Below, one piece after another: positions 12,094 through 21,441 of a DNA stretch of 64,000 bases; the stretch's first letter is position 1; the number at the start of each line of letters is the position of its first letter. A model generated the notes under the pieces. The model had not been told where the DNA came from, did no database searches, and saw only the letters and a list, made by a program, of their open reading frames with translations. Where the stretch lies: assembly GCA_019931245.1 (NCBI GenBank), contig JAINDL010000047.1, positions 1-64,000 of the forward strand. The letters run 5' to 3'. The stretch is from Bryobacteraceae bacterium CoA2 C42. Its GTDB lineage: Bacteria; Acidobacteriota; Terriglobia; Bryobacterales; Bryobacteraceae. The position numbers and the translations under genes are program-made.

Positions 12094-13295
12094 GAGGACT
12101 GGTCTTTCTTTGGGCGGCGCTGCTGTGCGGGCAGGGTTCGCTGCCGCCGGGTGAGCAACAGGAGCTATCGAACGCTCTGGCCGAGGCGGGCAACTCCTCG
12201 CACGAGTTTCTGGCCGCCCTCGAAGCGCATTTGAAGAAGTACCCGAAGACCCCATCGCGATTCGAATTGGAGCGGGCCATTACCAAGTCGGCGATCGAGA
12301 TCAAGGACAACGCGCGCATTGTGCAGTACGGCGAGCAGGTGCTGGCGCAGGATCCGGAAGACCTGGCGACGCTCGACGCGGTTTCCCGCGCCTTACTGGC
12401 CTCCGGCAAGGCGGACAAGGCGCTTTCCTACGCCCAGCGCTACGAGAAGGCGCTGCGGGCACTGGATCAGACAGAGATGTCACGCTGGCAGATGCGGGCC
12501 GAACTGGATCAGGGCCTGGGCCGCGCGCTGCTCTACCAGAGCCGGGCGCAGTTAGTGATGAGCAAGGTGGCCGAGGCCGCGGCGCTGGCGCAGCAGTCGC
12601 ACGCCGCCAACCCGACGGCGGAGTCGGCGCGTGCGCTGGGCCAGGCCTACGCCGCGCAGAAAAAGCCGGAGGCCTGCGAGGCCTTCGCCGAAGCGTTCGT
12701 GGTTTCGCAGGACGCCGAGCGGACGGCTGACCTGGCCGTGCTGCGAGCCGAATGGCGCAAGACCCACCCGGACGAAAAGGGCCTGGGCGATGTGGTGCTG
12801 GCGGCGCACGACCGGGCGGTTGAGCGCGGCAAGCAGCGGCTGGCCCGGCTGCGGGCGATTGACCCGAATGCGATGCGATCGACGGTGGGCGACTTTGTGG
12901 TAACGGGGCCGGACGGGGCGAAGCTGGACTTGTCGACTCTGCGCGGCAAGGTGGTCGTGCTCGATTTCTGGGCCACCTGGTGCGGTCCCTGCCGGACCCA
13001 GCAGCCGCTTTACGAGCGGGTGCAGGAGCGCTTCAAGGATCAGCATGACGTGGTGTTCCTCAACATCAATACGGACGAAGACCGCTCCGTGGTGGCGCCG
13101 TTTCTTCGAAAGAACCAGTGGAACAAGTCCGTCTACTTCGAAGGCGGTTTGTCGCGTCTGATGAACGTCAGCTCGATTCCCGCGACGATAATCCTGAACA
13201 AGCGCGGGGAACTCGCGAGCCGGATGAACGGGTTTATCCCGGACCGGTTTGTCGACTCTCTCACCGATCGCGTCAATCGGATCTTGGGAGAGTGA
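12090..13295 (+). CDS. TlpA-like thioredoxin-fold protein with TPR-like N-terminal region
   Basis: 401 residues. After a signal peptide, residues about 30-260 are alpha-helical with repeated A-rich helix pairs typical of TPR arrays (VLAQDPEDLATLDAVSRALL, ESARALGQAYAAQKKPEACE). Residues about 270-400 form a TlpA/AhpC-TSA thioredoxin domain: LRGKVVVLDFWATWCGPCR with the redox pair C298 and C301, and the cis-proline region SSIPATIILNKRG. A periplasmic disulfide reductase or oxidase role is inferred from the fold; the partner is unknown. The start is a GTG at 12090 overlapping the previous stop (GTGA); the stop overlaps the deoB ATG (TGATG). Confidence 0.85.
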   Translation: MRGLVFLWAALLCGQGSLPPGEQQELSNALAEAGNSSHEFLAALEAHLKKYPKTPSRFELERAITKSAIEIKDNARIVQYGEQVLAQDPEDLATLDAVSRALLASGKADKALSYAQRYEKALRALDQTEMSRWQMRAELDQGLGRALLYQSRAQLVMSKVAEAAALAQQSHAANPTAESARALGQAYAAQKKPEACEAFAEAFVVSQDAERTADLAVLRAEWRKTHPDEKGLGDVVLAAHDRAVERGKQRLARLRAIDPNAMRSTVGDFVVTGPDGAKLDLSTLRGKVVVLDFWATWCGPCRTQQPLYERVQERFKDQHDVVFLNINTDEDRSVVAPFLRKNQWNKSVYFEGGLSRLMNVSSIPATIILNKRGELASRMNGFIPDRFVDSLTDRVNRILGE

Positions 13296-14440
13296 TGCGG
13301 TTTTCTCGTGTCATCTGGATTGTGCTCGACTCGGTGGGAATTGGCGAGATGCCGGACGCGGCCGCCTATGGCGACGCCGGTTCGGACACCCTCGGCAACA
13401 TCGCGCGGCGGCGGCCGCTGCGGCTGCCGCACTTTGCGGCTTTGGGTTTGGGGAACATCGTGCCGGTCTCCGGCGTGGGGCCGGTGGAGGCGCCCACGGC
13501 GGCTTACGGCAAGTGCGCGCTGGCGTCGCCGGGTAAGGATACGACCACCGGGCACTGGGAGATGGTGGGGATTCATCTCGCCGAGCCGCTGCCGCTCTAT
13601 CCCCATGGGTTTGATCCTGCCTTTATGCGGGCGTTCGAGGACCGTATTGGCCGGGACACGCTCGGCAACAAGGCGGCTTCGGGCACCGAGATCATCGTCG
13701 AGTTGGGCGATGAGCATGTCCGGACGGGTTCGCCGATCATTTACACTTCGGCCGATAGCGTCTTTCAGATTGCGGCGCACGAAGAGGTGATCCCGCTCTG
13801 GGAGCTCTACAAAATCTGCGAGACGGCGCGCGAGATGCTCCCTGGGATTGGCCGTGTGATCGCCCGCCCGTTTGAGGGCGAGTCCGGGGCCTATCGCCGC
13901 ACGGCCAACCGGAAGGATTACGCGATGGCCCCGGCGCCGGGCATGCTGCTCGACCGCCTGGCCGCCGCGAAGGTCCCGGTTCATTCCGTGGGCAAGATCT
14001 TCGATGTGTTTCTCGGCCGCGGCATCCAGCTTTACGACAAGACCAAGACCAACGCCGACGGCATGGCGAAGACGCTGGCCGCGATGGCGGAATCGAAGTC
14101 CGGCCTGATTTTCGTGAATCTGGTCGATTTCGATATGCTCTTCGGCCATCGCAACGATGTCGAAGGCTACGCGCGTGCGCTCGAGGAGTGCGACGCCTGG
14201 GTGCCGTCGCTGCTGGCGGCGCTCGCGGCCGGCGACCTGGTGATTTTTACCGCCGATCATGGCTGCGACCCCACGACCCCCTCGACCGACCACAGCCGCG
14301 AGTATACGCCCCTGCTGGTCTACGGCGGCGCCCCGGTGGCCCTCGGTACCCGCGCCACGCTCGCGGACATCGGCCAGACGGTGGCCGAGAATTTCGGCGT
14401 CGAAATCGCCCAAGGAACCAGTTTTTTATCAAGCTTATGA
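13295..14440 (+). CDS. deoB: Phosphopentomutase
   Basis: Interconverts ribose-1-phosphate or deoxyribose-1-phosphate with the 5-phosphates in nucleoside salvage. 381 residues, close to the family length. It belongs to the alkaline phosphatase superfamily: metal-site aspartate in IVLDSVGIGEMPDA, the GKDTTTGHWEM nucleophile-region motif, NLVDFDMLFGHRND and the metal ligands in FTADHGCDPTTPSTDHSREY. The ATG at 13295 overlaps the preceding stop and begins exactly at the conserved N-terminus; a longer frame upstream exists but lies within the previous gene. It overlaps tpiA by ATGA at its end. Confidence 0.95.
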   Translation: MRFSRVIWIVLDSVGIGEMPDAAAYGDAGSDTLGNIARRRPLRLPHFAALGLGNIVPVSGVGPVEAPTAAYGKCALASPGKDTTTGHWEMVGIHLAEPLPLYPHGFDPAFMRAFEDRIGRDTLGNKAASGTEIIVELGDEHVRTGSPIIYTSADSVFQIAAHEEVIPLWELYKICETAREMLPGIGRVIARPFEGESGAYRRTANRKDYAMAPAPGMLLDRLAAAKVPVHSVGKIFDVFLGRGIQLYDKTKTNADGMAKTLAAMAESKSGLIFVNLVDFDMLFGHRNDVEGYARALEECDAWVPSLLAALAAGDLVIFTADHGCDPTTPSTDHSREYTPLLVYGGAPVALGTRATLADIGQTVAENFGVEIAQGTSFLSSL

Positions 14441-15186
14441 GAACTCCTGTCATGGCCGGCAATTGGAAGATGTTCAAGAATCCGGCGGAAACCACTGCAT
14501 TTTTCGAGAAGTTCCTGCCGCAGGTGGCGGGCGCGACGCACTGCGAAATCGTCCTGTGCCCTCCGGCGATCAACATCCCGGCGGCGGTGGCCGCCACGGC
14601 GGGCTCCCGCGTCGAGGTCGGCGCCCAGAACCTGTATTGGAAGAATGAAGGCGCCTTTACCGGGGAGATCAGCGGCCCGATGATCAAGGCCGCCGGTGCG
14701 GCGTGGGTCATCATTGGCCACAGCGAACGCCGGCAGTTTTTCGGCGAGACGGATGCGACGGTGCTCGAGCGCACGAAGGCAGCGTTGGCCGCCGGGTTGA
14801 AGCCGATTGTCTGCGTGGGCGAGATGCTGGCCGAACGCGAAGCCGGCGAGACCGAGGCGGTGCTGCACCAGCAGTTCGCCGGGGGCCTGGCGGGCCTCAG
14901 CGCGGAGGAGTTTGCGCGGGTGGTGATCGCCTACGAGCCCGTGTGGGCGATCGGCACCGGCAAGACGGCGACGCCGGAGATGGCGGCCGATGCGCACCGG
15001 ATCATTCGCGGGCGCGTCGAAGCCGCATTTGGCGGTAACGCGGCGGCCGCCGTGCGCATCCTGTATGGTGGCAGCGTGAAGCCGGACAACGTGAAAGGCT
15101 TAATGGCCCAGCCCGAAATTGACGGGGCGCTCGTGGGCGGAGCCAGTCTCGAAGCCGGTTCGTTCGCTTCCATCGTCAACTTCTAG
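14437..15186 (+). CDS. tpiA: Triose-phosphate isomerase
   Basis: Glycolytic and gluconeogenic isomerase interconverting DHAP and glyceraldehyde-3-phosphate. 249 residues, standard. Active-site residues are seen: lysine in AGNWKMFK (near residue 11), histidine in IIGHSERRQFFGE (near 95), glutamate in AYEPVWAIGTGKTATPE (near 165); phosphate loop LYGGSVKPDN and the final GALVGGASLE. The start ATG at 14437 overlaps the deoB stop. A deoB-tpiA coupling is metabolically sensible because deoxyribose-5-phosphate is cleaved to glyceraldehyde-3-phosphate. Confidence 0.97.
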   Translation: MRTPVMAGNWKMFKNPAETTAFFEKFLPQVAGATHCEIVLCPPAINIPAAVAATAGSRVEVGAQNLYWKNEGAFTGEISGPMIKAAGAAWVIIGHSERRQFFGETDATVLERTKAALAAGLKPIVCVGEMLAEREAGETEAVLHQQFAGGLAGLSAEEFARVVIAYEPVWAIGTGKTATPEMAADAHRIIRGRVEAAFGGNAAAAVRILYGGSVKPDNVKGLMAQPEIDGALVGGASLEAGSFASIVNF

Positions 15187-15202
15187 TTTTCCGGAGCCGG
15201 TG

Positions 15203-15841
15203 ATGCGGGTTTGTTCCCTTGCTTTTGTTGCATGTTCTCTCTACGCCCAGGAGAGCGGTGGTCTCAAGCCGGCGGACGCCCGCCCTCCGGCTACCAACGA
15301 AAAGGCGGTGGTCGCGCTGGCGCGGAACGTGCAACGGGAACTGATCCGTCTGCCGGAGTATGGCCTGTTCGACAATCTGAAGTTCGGCATCAAAGACTAC
15401 ACGGTCTATCTGCGCGGCTACGCCTCCCGCCCTACGCTCAAGTCGACGGCCGAGCGCGTGGTGAAGGGGATTGAGGGCGTCGAGAAGGTGGTCAACGAGA
15501 TTGAGGTGTTGCCGCTCTCTCCGGCCGACGACGATATCCGCTGGCGCGTTTACGTCGCCATCTACGGCCACCCCGCCCTCGCCCGCTACAATCCCAACCG
15601 CGGCGCGCCGCTGTTTCCCTCGATGACCCGCCGCACCATGGGCATCACGCAGGACCCGCCCCCCGGCTTCCACCCCATTCATATCGTCGTGCGGAACGGC
15701 CAGGTGACCCTCGAAGGCGTCGTCGCCAACACCGGCGACCGCACCATCGCCGAGTTGCAGGCCAACGGCGTTCCCGGAGCGTTTTCGGTGACCAACAATC
15801 TGATCTCCGCCAGCGAAGAGAGCAAGCCCAGAAAACGGTAA
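15203..15841 (+). CDS. BON-domain exported protein
   Basis: 212 residues with a signal peptide (MRVCSLAFVACSLYAQ). Two BON-like units are visible: residues about 38-105 (NVQRELIRLPEYGLFDNLKF, then VYLRGYASRPTLKSTAERVV and GVEKVVNEIEVLP) and a second near the end (VVRNGQVTLEGVVANTGDRT). BON domains occur in OsmY-like and secretin-associated proteins and are thought to bind membranes; the exact role here is unknown. The ATG at 15203 follows tpiA by 16 nt. A GC-rich imperfect hairpin follows the stop (about 15843-15859). Confidence 0.85.
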   Translation: MRVCSLAFVACSLYAQESGGLKPADARPPATNEKAVVALARNVQRELIRLPEYGLFDNLKFGIKDYTVYLRGYASRPTLKSTAERVVKGIEGVEKVVNEIEVLPLSPADDDIRWRVYVAIYGHPALARYNPNRGAPLFPSMTRRTMGITQDPPPGFHPIHIVVRNGQVTLEGVVANTGDRTIAELQANGVPGAFSVTNNLISASEESKPRKR

Positions 15842-15895
15842 AGGGCCGCCGGGCGGTCTGATATACTTCCGGTCAGGTGTTCGGAAGTTAGTATC

Positions 15896-17218
15896 ATGCG
15901 CCGCGTTCTACTCCTCCTGTGCGGGACCATCGGCCCACTCGCCGCCGCTCCCAGCTTTCATAAAGACGTTCAGCCGCTCCTGCAAAAGCATTGTCAGGGC
16001 TGCCACCAGCCGGCCTCGAAAGCGGCCAATCTCGACGTGACCTCCTACGAGGCGTTTGCCAAGGGTGGTCAGCGCGGACCCGCGTTTGTCGCCGGCCAGC
16101 CGGAGCAATCGCTCACCATCCGGTACCTACTTGGCGAAACGAAGCCAAGGATGCCGCTGGCCGCCGCAGCGCTGCCGGAGGCGGAAATCGCGATTTTCCG
16201 GGACTGGATTCGCGCCGGGGCCAAGGACGACAGTCCGGTGGAGGTCAGCGAGACCAAGGCAACGGTCTATCAGCAGCCGCCGGTAATCACCGCGCTCCAG
16301 TTCTCCCCGGACGGGCAGACCCTGGCCGTCTCCGGCAACCGCGAGGTGCTGCTGCACACGGCGGACGGCAAAAAGCTGCTCCACCGGCTGGCCGGGCGCG
16401 CCGAACGGATTCTGTCGGTCGCCTTCAGCGCCGATGGCAAGCTCCTCATCGCCGGCGGTGGAACGCCGGCGCAGTTCGGCGAGGTGCAGGTGTGGGATGT
16501 GGCCGCGGCGAAGCTGCTGCGTTCGGCGCGCCTGACCAACGATACCGTCTTTGGCGCGTCGCTGGCGCCCGATGCCTCGAAGATCGCCGTCGGCTGCGCC
16601 GATAACACGGTGCATGTCTTCGAGACGGCGACGGGCAAGGAGCTGTACAAGATCGGCAACCACGAGAACTGGGTGCTGGCGACGGTGTTCGGCGTCGATT
16701 CCAAGCGCTTCGTTTCCGCCTCCGGCGATCGCGCCGCCAAGCTGATCGACGCGAACTCGGGCGCTTTTCTTGAAAACGTCAATCTGCTGCGGGGGGAACT
16801 CAACGCCATCGCCCGCCATCCGAAGAAGGACGTGGTCGTCCTCGGCGGGGCGGAGCGCTACCCGTACATTTACCTGATGGACCGTCCGCGCAACATGAAG
16901 ATTGCTGACGACACGACGCTGGTGCGGCGGCTCGAGCGGCAGGATGGCGCTATTACGGCGCTGGGCTGGTCGCCGGACGGCGCCCGGATTGCCGTGGCGA
17001 GCCAGTCGGCCGCGGTGAATTTGTATGATCCGGAGTCGGGGGAGAAGAAGGCGAGCTGCACCGGTCATGGCGCCGGCATTTATACCGTGGCTTTCTCGCC
17101 GGACAGCACGAAGCTGGCGACTGGCGGCTTTGATGGCAAGGTCCGCGTCTACGCAACCGGGGATTGTAAACTGCTCTACTCCTTTGTTCCCGTTCCTCTT
17201 TCGGCAGGTGCCCAATGA
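15896..17218 (+). CDS. PSCyt1-type cytochrome domain fused to WD40 repeats
   Basis: 440 residues. A signal peptide is followed by a haem-type motif CQGCH (C33, C36, H37) in a planctomycete cytochrome C-like domain (FHKDVQPLLQ, MPLAAAALPEAEIAIFRDWI, to about residue 120). Residues about 130-430 are WD40-like repeats: ALQFSPDGQTLAVSGN, SVAFSADGKLLIAGG, TVAFSPDSTKLATGGFDGKV. This two-part architecture recurs in Planctomycetes and Solibacter-type genomes; function is unknown. It is the first of five genes (15896-23753) in the same direction. TATACT at 15862-15867 is a possible -10 box. The stop overlaps the next ATG. Confidence 0.85.
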   Translation: MRRVLLLLCGTIGPLAAAPSFHKDVQPLLQKHCQGCHQPASKAANLDVTSYEAFAKGGQRGPAFVAGQPEQSLTIRYLLGETKPRMPLAAAALPEAEIAIFRDWIRAGAKDDSPVEVSETKATVYQQPPVITALQFSPDGQTLAVSGNREVLLHTADGKKLLHRLAGRAERILSVAFSADGKLLIAGGGTPAQFGEVQVWDVAAAKLLRSARLTNDTVFGASLAPDASKIAVGCADNTVHVFETATGKELYKIGNHENWVLATVFGVDSKRFVSASGDRAAKLIDANSGAFLENVNLLRGELNAIARHPKKDVVVLGGAERYPYIYLMDRPRNMKIADDTTLVRRLERQDGAITALGWSPDGARIAVASQSAAVNLYDPESGEKKASCTGHGAGIYTVAFSPDSTKLATGGFDGKVRVYATGDCKLLYSFVPVPLSAGAQ

Positions 17219-19302
17219 GACTTCTATCCTCTCTCTGCCTGGCGACGGCCTTACTGGCGGCCCCGCCGGCGATTACGGAGTTGCAGCCCCGCGGCGCCCA
17301 GAAGGGCCGCCCGTTTGAACTCACGATTGTCGGCCAGAGTCTCGGGGAGGGAGCGACGGTGGTCTCCTCGCTGCCGGCTACATTTACCCCGCTCGGGTCC
17401 ACCAAGCCCGGTATGGAGTCGCGCTACGCGACCTTTCTGGTGGAGCCGACGGGCGAATGGGCCGTGGGCGTCTACCCGCTGCGAGTCAAGGCGTCGAATG
17501 GCCTGTCGAACATCGTCCTGTTCAACGTGGGCGCGTTTCCGGAGTTAACCGAAGAGGAGAGCCGCCCCGGCGCGCTGCCGCGGCAGAACGATTCGCTCGA
17601 AAAAGCGCAGACGCTTCCCTCGACGCCGCTGACCCTGAACGGCACGCTGATGGGGCCGGACCGCGACGTCTTCCGCCTGCAGGTCAAAGCCGGTGAGCGC
17701 CGCGTGTTCGAAGTGGACGCCCGGCGCGCCGGCTCTGCGGTGGACCCAGTGATCCGCGTCTACGATGCGGCCGGCAAACAGGTCGCCCGCAGCGAGGACG
17801 ACCCGATGATCGGGCTCGACGCCCGGCTCGACATGACGTTTCCCAAAGAGGGCTTCTACTACGTTGAGATCCACGACGCCCGTTTTTCGACGCAGGCGCA
17901 AAGCTACTACCGCTTCAAGACCGGCGCTTACGCCTACGCCGCCGATATCTTTCCGCTCGGCGGCCGGCGCGGCGAAACCGCCAGCGTGACGCTGTCCAAC
18001 GTCACCGTGAAGGCCGACCTCGCGAGCGTCAAGGCCCCGCAGACCTTCGTCAATCTGCCCGATTCGCCGTCGCTGCCGCTGCCCTTCGCCGTGGGCGATT
18101 ATCCCGAATTGCGGGAACCGGTGACGGCGCCGCTGACGCTGCCGGTGACGATCAACGGCCGGCTGGCCAAAGCCGCCGAGGTGGATAAATATACGCTGAG
18201 CGTCGAACCCGGCCAGGAGTACCTGTTCGAGTTGCAGGCCCGCGAACTGGGCACCTCGAAGCTCACCGGGTTGATCACGGTTTATGACGAAGCCGGCAAG
18301 AAGCTGAGCTCGGCCGGCGATGGTCCGCTGCCGGTGGACGTGGCCGCGGTGCAGGCCAGCAGCCGGACGCTGGGCGATCCGTTCCTGCAGTTCAAGGCGC
18401 CGGAGGGGGTGCGGAAGATCACGGTGGCGGTGGAGGATCTGGCGCTGCGCGGCGGCGCCCACTATGCCTACCGCCTGCACGTCTCGCGTTCGGGCGCCGA
18501 TTTTCAGGCCCAGGTTACCACCCCGTTCGTCAACATTCCCGCGGGCGGCACGGCGCTCGTGAACTTCAACATCGGCCGCCGCGGCTACACCGGTCCTTTG
18601 CGAATCGAACCCATCAACCTGCCCGCCGGCATCCAGGCGGCCGGGGGCGACATTCCGCACGAGATCCCCGACCCCAACAACCGGGCCAACAGCCGCCGCG
18701 GCATGATCACGTTGACCGCGGCGCCGAACGCCCAGTTCGCCGCCGGGGAGATCGGCTTCCGCGTCGTTTCGACCGACCCGAAGATGCCCCGCGTCGAACG
18801 CGTAGCGACCGGCCTGGGCTACTCGATCGCCGTGAACGGCGCAACGGCGCAGGGCGTGGTGGACCGGCAGCGGGCGCTGACCGGGCAATGGCTGGGCTAC
18901 CAGTTGCCTGCGGCGTTGACCGACGCCGCGCCGGCCAGTTTATCCCTGCAACTCGAGAAAGCGACCAAGAAAGCGGCCGGCTACGAGTACCTGTTCCGCT
19001 GGCGGTGGACGACGCGGGACCGGATGCAGGCCGTGCCGGAGAACGTCGTGGTGGACCTGCCGAATTTTATTGATTTTCGCGCGATTGAAATGGAGGTCGA
19101 TAAAAAAGATCGGACGTCTGGTACCTTTCTTGTCACCTCGACCCGCAACACGCTGCCGGCTCTTTATAACATTGGAATCATGGGCCGTCTGATGACCGGC
19201 GGCCAGACCCAGGAAATTTACTCGCCGCTGCTGCCTCTGGCGGTGGCCGAACTCGATCCGGAAGAGAAATCGAACGATGCGAATCCCACTCCTGCTCGTT
19301 AG
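17215..19302 (+). CDS. Exported protein with bacterial pre-peptidase C-terminal (PPC) domains
   Basis: 695 residues, signal peptide at the start (MRLLSSLCLATALLAAPPA). Residues about 20-110 look like an Ig/IPT-type beta-sandwich (ITELQPRGAQKGRPFELTIV). Two PPC-like domains follow: around 140-225 (GTLMGPDRDVFRLQVKAGER, FPKEGFYYVEIHD) and 315-420 (INGRLAKAAEVDKYTLSVEP). No catalytic domain is visible. It is likely a surface-binding or structural partner of its neighbours. The ATG at 17215 overlaps the previous stop, and its last 26 bases overlap the start of the PSD1 gene. Confidence 0.8.
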   Translation: MRLLSSLCLATALLAAPPAITELQPRGAQKGRPFELTIVGQSLGEGATVVSSLPATFTPLGSTKPGMESRYATFLVEPTGEWAVGVYPLRVKASNGLSNIVLFNVGAFPELTEEESRPGALPRQNDSLEKAQTLPSTPLTLNGTLMGPDRDVFRLQVKAGERRVFEVDARRAGSAVDPVIRVYDAAGKQVARSEDDPMIGLDARLDMTFPKEGFYYVEIHDARFSTQAQSYYRFKTGAYAYAADIFPLGGRRGETASVTLSNVTVKADLASVKAPQTFVNLPDSPSLPLPFAVGDYPELREPVTAPLTLPVTINGRLAKAAEVDKYTLSVEPGQEYLFELQARELGTSKLTGLITVYDEAGKKLSSAGDGPLPVDVAAVQASSRTLGDPFLQFKAPEGVRKITVAVEDLALRGGAHYAYRLHVSRSGADFQAQVTTPFVNIPAGGTALVNFNIGRRGYTGPLRIEPINLPAGIQAAGGDIPHEIPDPNNRANSRRGMITLTAAPNAQFAAGEIGFRVVSTDPKMPRVERVATGLGYSIAVNGATAQGVVDRQRALTGQWLGYQLPAALTDAAPASLSLQLEKATKKAAGYEYLFRWRWTTRDRMQAVPENVVVDLPNFIDFRAIEMEVDKKDRTSGTFLVTSTRNTLPALYNIGIMGRLMTGGQTQEIYSPLLPLAVAELDPEEKSNDANPTPAR

Positions 19303-21430
19303 CGCGGCGGTTGCCGCCAGCGCCCAACCCGTGACGTTTCTGCGGGACGTCGCGCCGATTCTGAACAAAACCGGCTGCACCTCCGGCCCCTGCCACGGCG
19401 CGGCCAAGGGCAAGAACGGCTTCAAGCTCTCGCTGCGCGGCTACGATCCGCAGTTTGACTACGAGGCGCTGCTGTACGACCTCTCCGGCCGCCGCTTCAA
19501 CCGCGCCGAACCCGGCCGCAGCCTGATGCTCGCCAAGCCGACGCAGTCGGTGGCGCACGGCGGCGGGCAGCGTTTCGATAAGAAGTCGCCCTATTACCAG
19601 ACGATCTACAACTGGATCGCGCAGGGCGTGCCCTACGGCGACCCGGCCAAAGATAACGTCAGCGCGCTTGAGGTTACCCCGGCCGAGGTGGCGATGACCG
19701 GCCCGGGCGGCACGGCGCAGGTGAAGGTGATGGCCCGGTTCGCCGATGGGCAGACGCGGGACGTGACGAGCGAAGCGACCGTGGAATCGAACACGCCCGA
19801 CGTGGCGAAGGTGGATGTGGCGGCCAAGGTCTCGGGCGAACGGATCGGCGAGGCGACGCTGCTCGTCCGCTATCAGGGCAAGTTTTCGACGATTCCGGTG
19901 ACGATTCTCAACCCCAAGCCGGGCTTTGCCTGGAAGCAGTTGCCGCAGAACAACTTTATCGACCAGCACATCGACGCCAAGCTGCAGAAGCTGAAGATTC
20001 AGCCCTCGCCGGCGGCGGACGACGCGGCGTTCTTGCGCCGTGTCTCGCTGGATTTGACCGGGCAACTTCCTTCGCCCGATGAGATCCGGGCCTTTCTGGC
20101 CGATCCGGCGCCGTCCAAGCTCAAGCGCGACCGGCGGATCGATAAGCTGATCGCGAGCCCCGCGTTTACCGACCATTGGACGGTGAAGTGGAGCGACCTG
20201 TTGCAGTCGTCCCGGAAGTTCCTGGGCGAGAAGGGCGCCTACGGCTTCCGCGAATGGATCCGCGAATCGATCGCCGCCAACAAGCCCTACGACAAGATGG
20301 TGCGCGAACTGCTGACCAGCCGCGGCAGCACCTATGATGACCCGGCCGGCAACTACTTCCGGGCGACGCGCGACGCCAAGCCGACCATGGAGAAGACCAC
20401 GCAGGTCTTCCTGGGCGTGCGCATGGTGTGCGCGCAGTGCCACGATCATCCGTTTGAGAAGTGGACGCAGAACCAGTATTTCCAGATGTCGGCCTTCTTC
20501 TCCGCCGTCGGGCTGCGGCCAGGCTACGAGGTGGGCGAGGAGATTCTCTACGATCAGCGGGCCGATTATGAGATGAAGCACCCGAAGGATTCGCGCGTGG
20601 TGGCGCCCGAGTTCCTGATCGCCTCGCTCACGCCGGTGAAGATTCCGGCCGGGCCGCAGCGCCGCGATGCGCTCGCCGATTGGCTGGTCTCGAAGCAGAA
20701 TCCCTTCTTTGCCAAGGCCGTGGCCAACCGCATCTGGAGCTACTTCTTCGGCAAGGGCATCATCGACCCGGTGGACGATATCCGGGCTTCGAATCCTCCG
20801 GTGAATCCCGCGCTGCTCGAAGCACTCACCAAGGATTTTGTCGACCACAACTTCGATCTCCAACATCTGATGCGGACGATCGCCCGCAGCCGGACCTACC
20901 AGGCCTCCTTCCAAACCAACGAGTGGAATGCCAAGGACGCGGATAACTTCTCGCACGCCATGCCACGCCGGCTGCACGCCGAACCGTTGATGGACGCCGT
21001 GGCGGCCGCCGCCGGGGCGCGCCCAAAGTTCCCCGATGTGCCCGAAGAGACGAACGCCTCGCAGGTGCTCGACCCGCACGTGGGCGCCGAAGGGTTCCTC
21101 GATCTGTTCGGCCGGCCGACGCGGGAATCGGCTTGTGAATGCGAGCGGCGGACCGACTTCAGCCTGCCGCAGGCGCTGAACCTGGTGAACGGGAAGACGA
21201 TCTCCGACGCCGTGGCCGACCCGAAGGGCCGCGTGGCGAAGAATGTTCTGGCCGGCAAGTCCGATGCGGCCATGGTGGAAGACCTCTACCTGGCCTCGCT
21301 CTCGCGGCTGCCCACCAAGGCCGAGGCCGAGTACGGCATCAAGTACCTCTCCGGTGGTCCCCGGGCCCTGCGCGCGCAGGATCTTCTCTGGGCCCTTCTC
21401 AACAGCAAAGGATTCCTCTACAGTTATTAA
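19277..21430 (+). CDS. PSD1 family protein with Ig-like (BIG2-type) insert (DUF1549-DUF1553)
   Basis: 717 residues. A signal peptide is followed by a cysteine motif C34-x4-C39-H40 (GCTSGPCHGAAKG), a variant spacing of a haem site. Residues about 115-210 are a bacterial Ig-like BIG2 domain. DUF1549 follows (about 225-430), with the CAQCHDHPFEKWTQNQYF block (C385, C388, H389), then DUF1553 (about 480-715), with VANRIWSYFFGKGI and SRTYQASFQTNEWN. Family activity is undefined. It starts at 19277 inside the end of the preceding gene and is followed 11 nt later by DUF1501, repeating the 889-4678 arrangement. Confidence 0.87.
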   Translation: MRIPLLLVSAAVAASAQPVTFLRDVAPILNKTGCTSGPCHGAAKGKNGFKLSLRGYDPQFDYEALLYDLSGRRFNRAEPGRSLMLAKPTQSVAHGGGQRFDKKSPYYQTIYNWIAQGVPYGDPAKDNVSALEVTPAEVAMTGPGGTAQVKVMARFADGQTRDVTSEATVESNTPDVAKVDVAAKVSGERIGEATLLVRYQGKFSTIPVTILNPKPGFAWKQLPQNNFIDQHIDAKLQKLKIQPSPAADDAAFLRRVSLDLTGQLPSPDEIRAFLADPAPSKLKRDRRIDKLIASPAFTDHWTVKWSDLLQSSRKFLGEKGAYGFREWIRESIAANKPYDKMVRELLTSRGSTYDDPAGNYFRATRDAKPTMEKTTQVFLGVRMVCAQCHDHPFEKWTQNQYFQMSAFFSAVGLRPGYEVGEEILYDQRADYEMKHPKDSRVVAPEFLIASLTPVKIPAGPQRRDALADWLVSKQNPFFAKAVANRIWSYFFGKGIIDPVDDIRASNPPVNPALLEALTKDFVDHNFDLQHLMRTIARSRTYQASFQTNEWNAKDADNFSHAMPRRLHAEPLMDAVAAAAGARPKFPDVPEETNASQVLDPHVGAEGFLDLFGRPTRESACECERRTDFSLPQALNLVNGKTISDAVADPKGRVAKNVLAGKSDAAMVEDLYLASLSRLPTKAEAEYGIKYLSGGPRALRAQDLLWALLNSKGFLYSY

Positions 21431-21441
21431 GGAGCAAGCTC

